Source of the DNA: M3007 sp041741155
GTDB lineage: Bacteria > Bacteroidota > Bacteroidia > Chitinophagales > Saprospiraceae
NCBI GenBank assembly: GCA_041741155.1
Contig: JBGSKO010000116.1
Location: forward strand, 1 to 64,000
Direction: 5' to 3'
Length of the DNA stretch: 64,000 nt
Below the pieces are notes generated by a model, which searched no databases, had not been told where the DNA came from, and was given only the letters and a program-made list of their open reading frames with translations. Shown here one piece after another: positions 59,253 through 64,000 of the stretch. Each line of letters opens with the position of its first letter. Within the stretch, counting starts at the first letter, position 1. Position numbers and translations under genes: made by a program.

Positions 59253-60401
59253 TTACCCGTTTATACTGAGGATTTTGATTTCGACGCGCTGGTTGCGCTT
59301 GCGCCCCTCCGGTGTCGTATTCGTGTCAACGGGATATTTCTTCCCATAACCTTTATACTGTACCCGTTCGGCAGAAATACCCTTTCCGATGAGCCAATCG
59401 GCCACAGACTTGGCCCGACTGGTAGAGAGCGTTTCGGCAAATTCCGGAGAAGCTCGGTTGTTGGTATGCCCTCCGACCTCCAGCACTACATCCGGGTTTT
59501 CTGCGAGAAAATCGTACACCACCATCAGCGCAGGGACACACTCATTTTTGATGACATATTTGTCTGCATCGAAATAGACATTCTCTAACCGGATCGTACT
59601 GCCGCGTTTCAGTCCTTCCCTACTGATCTTTTCAGCGGCAGCGGAAGGAGCTGGCGCTGGCGCTTTCAAAACAATAGGTGAAGTATCCGGCTTTTTGGTG
59701 GTGGTTGGCGTTGGTGGCTTGTCAGCAATTGGTGGCTCCGGCTCCTTCATGGGCTTCATGTTACAGTCAATCTGCTTGATCGGCGTCGCATTGTCCATCA
59801 ATATGTTGCCGTTGTAGGGAAACAAGGTCGGTGTTTTGTAGTACGCTTCGATATACAGGAACGGGTATGTTCCTTTTTTGGGATTGAGCCGGAAGGTGTA
59901 TGTCAACCAGCGAGTGGTAGTAATCAGCGGTGTTTCATAAAGCAGTTCGCGCTGATCGCAATATCCCATGCCGCCATAAATTCGAATTTTAGCCGGTGAA
60001 GCGTAATTGACCTCATCGCCAGTCGTACGGCTCAGGCTCAGGTAGAGTTCGGCACGGCACAAATCCAGCGAAAACTCGTAGCACTCATTGATTTCGAGCG
60101 GACGGGGCAGCCGCTGTCCAATTGCCTCCCAGGTATCATTGTCCCGGACCACCAAACCCACGTATGTATCGCCATTGCTTGGAGCCTTGGTCACTTGAAA
60201 AAAGCCCGGTTGTATATCCGGTGGGCTTTCTTCAGATTTCCCGCAGTTATACCAACCAGACGGCGCTTCGCAGCATTTTGGAATCCCCTCAAACGAAGGG
60301 TTGGCAAAAGGAATCGGGGCATCCTTCTGCTGTGCGGAAAGGGAAAGTGGAATGGCCAACGCCACACCCACGATCCAGTACAGTTTGCTCATAATAGACA
60401 T
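59253..60401 (-). CDS. OmpA-family outer-membrane protein
   Basis: This 382-residue protein has a signal peptide (about 1-24, LYWIVGVALAIPLSLSAQ). A jelly-roll-like N-terminal domain (about 30-210) follows, starting FANPSFEGIPKCCEAPSGWYN, as in Bacteroidota proteins annotated as gliding or PEP-CTERM-like. A Pro/Lys linker leads to a C-terminal OmpA domain (about 275-380) with VYFDADKYVIKNEC and GHTNNRASPEFAETLSTSRA, the peptidoglycan-binding segment, ending in NQRVEIKIL. It links the outer membrane to the wall. The start at 60401 is chosen since the signal peptide begins there; the longer frame to 60521 would add unlikely residues. Confidence 0.9.
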   Translation of the reverse strand: MSIMSKLYWIVGVALAIPLSLSAQQKDAPIPFANPSFEGIPKCCEAPSGWYNCGKSEESPPDIQPGFFQVTKAPSNGDTYVGLVVRDNDTWEAIGQRLPRPLEINECYEFSLDLCRAELYLSLSRTTGDEVNYASPAKIRIYGGMGYCDQRELLYETPLITTTRWLTYTFRLNPKKGTYPFLYIEAYYKTPTLFPYNGNILMDNATPIKQIDCNMKPMKEPEPPIADKPPTPTTTKKPDTSPIVLKAPAPAPSAAAEKISREGLKRGSTIRLENVYFDADKYVIKNECVPALMVVYDFLAENPDVVLEVGGHTNNRASPEFAETLSTSRAKSVADWLIGKGISAERVQYKGYGKKYPVDTNTTPEGRKRNQRVEIKILSING

Positions 60402-60591
60402 AGTCTGCTGCTGTTTTTTTGAAAATAAAGGCGCCATTAACCCACAAAACCATGCCGAAATGGCCGAATCATCAACCATAACGAACAACCAAATATTTAT
60501 GGATGCTGCGCAACACCTCAATAAACGCCCTGTATCCCCTTTTATGTCCTCATTTTCGATGAAAAACAGGCGTATCAGATCAAAGGGAATG

Positions 60592-60740
60592 TTGGAGGGT
60601 TAGAAGGTTTCTGGTTAGAAGGTTAGAAGGTTTCTGGTTGGAAGGTTTCTGGTTAAAGGTTAGAGGGTCCCTGGTTGGAGTAACCAGAAACCCTCTAACC
60701 AGAAACCTTCTAACCTTCCAACCCTCCTAACCAGAAACCC
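60592..60740. repeat. Tandem-and-inverted repeat tract before the acyl-CoA dehydrogenase end
   Basis: The plus-strand unit ggttagaaggtttctggtt and variants are repeated about five times (60592-60674), then repeated in inverted form (60681-60740). The two halves can form a large hairpin. It lies between the OmpA start and the ACAD stop, and no gene is present in this 345-base stretch. Confidence 0.8.
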
Positions 60741-60746
60741 TGAAAA

Positions 60747-61967
60747 CTATTTGTATGCCTCCAGGCCGGTTACGTCGTGGCCGGTAATGAGGAGGTGAAT
60801 ATCGTGTGTGCCTTCGTAGGTGAGCACCGTTTCGAGGTTCATCAAATGGCGCATGACGGGATACTCATTGGTGATACCCATGCCGCCGTGTATTTGCCGG
60901 GCTTCGCGCGCGATTTCAAGCGCCATGTGGACGTTGTTCCGTTTAGCCATGGATACCTGGGCGGAAGTCATCGTGCCTGCGTTGGCCAGCGTGCCAAGGC
61001 GCCAGGTAAGTAATTGGGCTTTGGTGATCTCGGTGATCATTTCGGCCAGTTTTTTCTGTGTGAGCTGGAAAGCGCCAATGGGCTTGCCAAACTGAATGCG
61101 CTCTTTGGAATAGCGCAGGGCGGAGTCGTAACAATCCAGCGCTGCACCAATGGCGCCCCAAGCGATACCGTATCGAGCCTTCGTAAGGCAGGTCAGCGGG
61201 CCGCGCATACCCACCACACCAGGCAGGACATTGGCCTTCGGGACACGTACGTCCTCAAACACCAGTTCTCCGGTGATACTGGCGCGAAGTGACCATTTGC
61301 CGTGAATTTCCGGCGCTGAAAAGCCTTTCATTCCTTTTTCCACGATCATGCCCAGCACTTTACCATCTTCGCGTTTGGCCCAAACCACGGCAATATCGGC
61401 TACGGGAGAATTCGTGATCCACATTTTGGCGCCGTTGAGGATGTAGGCATCGCCGTCGTCCTTCACATTGGTCACCATACCGCTGGGATTGGAGCCGTGG
61501 TCAGGTTCGGTGAGACCAAAACAGCCAATCAGTTCGCCTGCGGCGAGTTTGGGCAGGTAGCGGCGGCGATGCTCCTCCGAGCCGAATTTGTAAATAGGGT
61601 ACATCACCAGGGATCACTGCACGGAGGCCATGGAGCGCACCCCGGAGTCGCCGCGTTCAAGTTCCTGCATGATGATACCATAAGCAATCTCGTCCATGCC
61701 GCCACAGCCGTATTCGGCAGGCAAAGATGGACCAAATGCACCTATTTCGGCCAAACCCTTGAACAGATGCGTAGGGCATTCAGCGCGGTTGGAGTAGTCT
61801 TCGATGATGGGGCTTACCTCTGCTTTTACCCATTCCCGAACGGCATCGCGGGCGAGCAAGTGCTCGGGAGCGAGCAGTTCATCCATGCCATAATAATCAT
61901 GGTGTTGGTAGCGGTCTTCACGGGCAGTGCGGGGCTTGTGGGCAGTATCAGAACCGTTGGATTGCAT
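60747..61967 (-). pseudogene. Glutaryl-CoA-type acyl-CoA dehydrogenase interrupted by in-frame TGA
   Basis: The two parts lie in the same frame: 61967-61617 (N-terminal 117 residues, MQSNGSDTAHKP to RSMASVQ), then TGA (61616-61614), then about 288 codons to the end. Joined, they form a 406-residue flavin acyl-CoA dehydrogenase matching glutaryl-CoA dehydrogenases. Features include YYGMDELLAPEHLLARD, CFGLTEPDHGSNPSGM, SSLVMYPI-like residues around the break and the catalytic Glu in LTYEGTHDIH. It would oxidise and decarboxylate glutaryl-CoA in lysine/tryptophan breakdown or act on a similar acyl-CoA. The family has Gly or Ser at the stop position. Everything else is intact, so this is a recent nonsense change, a sequence error, or an unusual readthrough case. 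Confidence 0.85.
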
Positions 61968-62016
61968 ATTCTGTCAAATATTTGGTTAAGTAAAATTACT
62001 GTTACGTCTTGGGCGG

Positions 62017-62024
62017 CAAAGGTA
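62017..62024 (-). promoter_or_regulatory. Promoter -7 element of the acyl-CoA dehydrogenase gene
   Basis: TACCTTTG on the minus strand, 50 bases upstream of the ATG at 61967. The context ggcggcaaaggta resembles the aspS promoter. Confidence 0.55.
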
Positions 62025-62092
62025 CGGTGTTCCGGTGGCTCGCCACGCCCGACCGCCACCTCTACAACTCAAAATTCTAAACTCAAAACAGC

Positions 62093-62428
62093 CTACCATT
62101 CCCACCCCTCCATATCTTCCAGGGGTTTTGTTTTTATGGTGCGCTTCGTTTCGATGCGTTGTTTTTGGCGCTCCAGCACGAGCCGTGCGAGGCCCCAATT
62201 GGCTGGTTCCGGCGCATCGGGCTGCATGACTGGATGTATTTTCTTTTCCAGTACATCAAGCCGGTAGAGGAGGCTCATCAGATATTCCGGCTGTTTTTCC
62301 AGCATGTCGGCGATTCGGTCTGCCATCAGAGCGAGCAGTTCTTCCTCGTTGGCGGGTGGCAGCGTGTGCTCCAGTTCGAACGGCTCGCGGACAAGCGCAG
62401 TTGTTTGTTGTAAAAGATCGTCCGACAT
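62093..62428 (-). CDS. Small hypothetical protein
   Basis: The 111-residue protein begins MSDDLLQQTTALVREPFELE and contains ELLALMADRIADMLEKQPEYLMSLLYRLDVLEKK (shortened here), mostly helical and charged, and ends in EDMEGWEW. No membrane segment or known domain is seen. The start at 62428 is preferred because the longer frame (to 62566) covers the upstream region of the divergent small gene. It lies upstream of the ACAD gene in the same direction. Confidence 0.65.
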   Translation of the reverse strand: MSDDLLQQTTALVREPFELEHTLPPANEEELLALMADRIADMLEKQPEYLMSLLYRLDVLEKKIHPVMQPDAPEPANWGLARLVLERQKQRIETKRTIKTKPLEDMEGWEW

Positions 62429-62571
62429 GCTGATTGCGGGTTTTATGTTTTGAGTTGTAACCGATACTGCCCGTGGGCCACAGGTTGCTATCCAAATTTG
62501 TTTTTTCGTTTTGCCTACCTTCGCCACCCGAAAATCATCAACAGACACGTCCACCGTACTACCCACCCGAT

Positions 62572-62733
62572 ATGTTCCGACGACACAACCACAAACCGTT
62601 CCCCGTGCGCAACATCATCGCCCTTTTAGCTATCGCGTTGATCGTATTGTTGTTCATCGCGCAGCAGCTAAAAAAAGCGGAAACCAAAGCTACGGAACCC
62701 CCGCCGCCGATTATCATTGAGGGATCGAAATGA
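62572..62733 (+). CDS. Small single-pass membrane protein
   Basis: The 53-residue protein begins MFRRHNHKPFPVRNIIALLA. It has one hydrophobic helix (about 14-32) and a short hydrophilic tail with a Pro-rich stretch (EPPPPIIIEGSK). A TACCTTCG element at 62516-62523 with TTTG at 62497-62500 could be the promoter. It is convergent with the TPR gene (stop 62747). No family is recognised; confidence rests on the helix and promoter only. Confidence 0.5.
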   Translation: MFRRHNHKPFPVRNIIALLAIALIVLLFIAQQLKKAETKATEPPPPIIIEGSK

Positions 62734-62746
62734 ATATGTCCGAAAC

Positions 62747-64000
62747 TCACTGCACTTTGTCTCCTCTCAATATCCGGAAACGCTTGCGTGCTTCCACGGC
62801 AAATACGGAGCCGGAGTAGTCCACAAAAATTTTCTCGTAAAGCTCCTTGGCCTTTTCGGCATTGTTGAGCCTTTCCTCGTTCAACATGGCCAGAGCATAC
62901 AGGGAATTGTCGGCGCGAATATCTTCCGGAAATTTTTCCGCTACCTGCTGGTACAGTTCGGCAGCCTTGACGTAGTCGCGCTTTTTTTCGAAAATCTGCG
63001 CCTGAAGGTAGCCAATATCGTCCTGGAGACTGTTTTCCGGGTATGCAGCGCGCAGGCTGTCTAACCGGTCAAAGGCTTCCTGGAGCCGGTTTTGGAACAT
63101 CAGCAGTTCGGCCTCGGCGTACAGCGCCATCGCATCAGTGGTGGTATCGGTATTCAGATTGTCCATGATAAACACCGACAAGTCGAGTGCATCGTTGGAA
63201 ATGAGTTTGGACGTAGAAGCTTTCAGCACGTTGAATTGCGCCTGTGCCCATTCGAAATCGCCGTTGAAATACGACAGTTTGGCATTTTTGTACCGCGCTT
63301 CCTGCCCCAGCATTTCCTCCCGAAACTCCTTGTCCACCTGGCTGTACAGCAGGGTACTTTCCCAGATTTCACCGCTCATGAGGTAAAAATCGGCGAGGTT
63401 TATTTTGGCGCGAGCAATGACGCTGCGGTTGAGGCCAGGGGTATTGACGAGCTCGTTGAGCAAACGGACCGCCTTCTCCAGGTCGTTGATGTAAAACGCC
63501 TCCAGGTCGGCCAGTTGAATCACGATGTGGGCAGTATTGCGGCCCCGTTCATACTGGGCGAGAAAACTCTCGTACTCGGATTCAAGGATGCGTAAATCTT
63601 CAATCGTATAGTCAAACCCTTCTGTGATTTTGCGGCGACGGCAATTCATCGCTTCGCGTTTGGCATCAAAAAAGAACGGATTTTGTGGGCCTTTCTCCTG
63701 AATAATATACTCGTATCCGGCAATAGCAGTGTCGAAGTCCCGGGCATTGGTGGCATCGTTGGCCAATTTGAAAATACGCTGCCCGGGCTCGCCGAGGCGC
63801 TTGTCGAGTGCTTTGTACTGGCGCAGGGCATTTTTATAGTCTTTGCGCTGCACAAAAGACCATGCCAGTAGTTCGATATAATCCGGATTGTCTTTTTCCT
63901 GCAAACGGGTGTAGAGTTGGGCTTGCAACTCGGGGTACTCCGATTCGGCTAAGTAACGGGCCAGTTGGGTCTGGATGGTCACCAAACGCCCCGGCTCGGC
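62747..64000 (-). CDS. Tetratricopeptide-repeat protein, 5' end outside window
   Basis: The frame stays open to the window edge (417 codons visible), so the N-terminus is missing. The visible part is built of TPR helix pairs (DNPDYIELLAWSFVQRKDYK, RKDYVKAAELYQQVAEKF, AKELYEKIFVDYSGSVFAVE). A clean C-terminal end is VEARKRFRILRGDKVQ. An ORF start at 63985 would use TTG and is not needed. TPR proteins are scaffolds; the partner is unknown. It sits at the right edge with the small membrane protein gene just downstream on the other strand. Confidence 0.88.
   Translation of the reverse strand, partial: AEPGRLVTIQTQLARYLAESEYPELQAQLYTRLQEKDNPDYIELLAWSFVQRKDYKNALRQYKALDKRLGEPGQRIFKLANDATNARDFDTAIAGYEYIIQEKGPQNPFFFDAKREAMNCRRRKITEGFDYTIEDLRILESEYESFLAQYERGRNTAHIVIQLADLEAFYINDLEKAVRLLNELVNTPGLNRSVIARAKINLADFYLMSGEIWESTLLYSQVDKEFREEMLGQEARYKNAKLSYFNGDFEWAQAQFNVLKASTSKLISNDALDLSVFIMDNLNTDTTTDAMALYAEAELLMFQNRLQEAFDRLDSLRAAYPENSLQDDIGYLQAQIFEKKRDYVKAAELYQQVAEKFPEDIRADNSLYALAMLNEERLNNAEKAKELYEKIFVDYSGSVFAVEARKRFRILRGDKVQ

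Overview
The window looks like a chromosome segment of a Bacteroidota bacterium, probably a Saprospiria/Chitinophagales-type gliding or filamentous lineage. This is an inference from gene content. Six proteins end in type IX secretion (T9SS) sorting domains. There is a TonB-dependent receptor, a DUF4286 protein, an ABC-F ATPase and a UMF1-type MFS transporter. Many genes are preceded by the Bacteroidota promoter -7 element TAnnTTTG (often TACTTTTG or TACCTTTG), and Shine-Dalgarno sites are not evident. Most of the window is GC-rich, but positions 1-1650 and 56850-57700 are clearly AT-rich.

Layout. 1-1.7 kb is a small accessory patch: the end of an IS630-like element that has cut a pentapeptide-repeat gene, plus a J-domain/membrane protein pair. 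2-13.2 kb is housekeeping and cell wall: maeB, a DUF4105 membrane protein, a LysM glucosaminidase lipoprotein, a class V aminotransferase, a class A penicillin-binding protein and aspS. 13.4-18 kb holds two T9SS-exported proteins. 18-23.3 kb is a TPR-CHAT protease divergent from an ECF sigma factor and a membrane-anchored anti-sigma-like TPR protein. 23.6-28.6 kb has an M28 peptidase, a decayed DUF433/DUF5615 toxin-antitoxin pair and a TIR-STAND-FGE fusion of probable defence or sensing role. 28.8-40 kb has an M1 peptidase, membrane proteins, a GH57-like DUF3536 enzyme, an ATPase remnant (DUF4143), a methyltransferase, an exonuclease, an outer-membrane barrel and an MFS transporter. 40-52 kb has an M36 metalloprotease, a parallel beta-helix protein, a TonB receptor, a YedK/HMCES-type protein and a DUF4153 membrane protein. 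52-64 kb has DUF4286, ABC-F, MltA, a T9SS esterase, an OmpA protein, a glutaryl-CoA-type acyl-CoA dehydrogenase interrupted by an in-frame TGA, and a TPR protein running off the edge.

The intergenic DNA is unusually rich in palindromes. At least five copies of one near-perfect 33-nt palindrome, three identical copies of a 24-nt palindrome, a palindrome shared by the 5' leaders of aspS and the GH57-like gene, and several long nested inverted repeats sit between genes. They behave like REP/BIME families and partly double as terminators.

The most promising systems are (i) the TPR-CHAT protease with its ECF sigma/anti-sigma pair, which resembles the known craspase logic (CHAT protease acting on a sigma-factor inhibitor) without a CRISPR part, and (ii) the TIR-STAND-FGE protein, whose C-terminal C-type-lectin-like fold is the kind of domain that serves as a sensor, and as a target of diversity-generating retroelements, in other bacteria.
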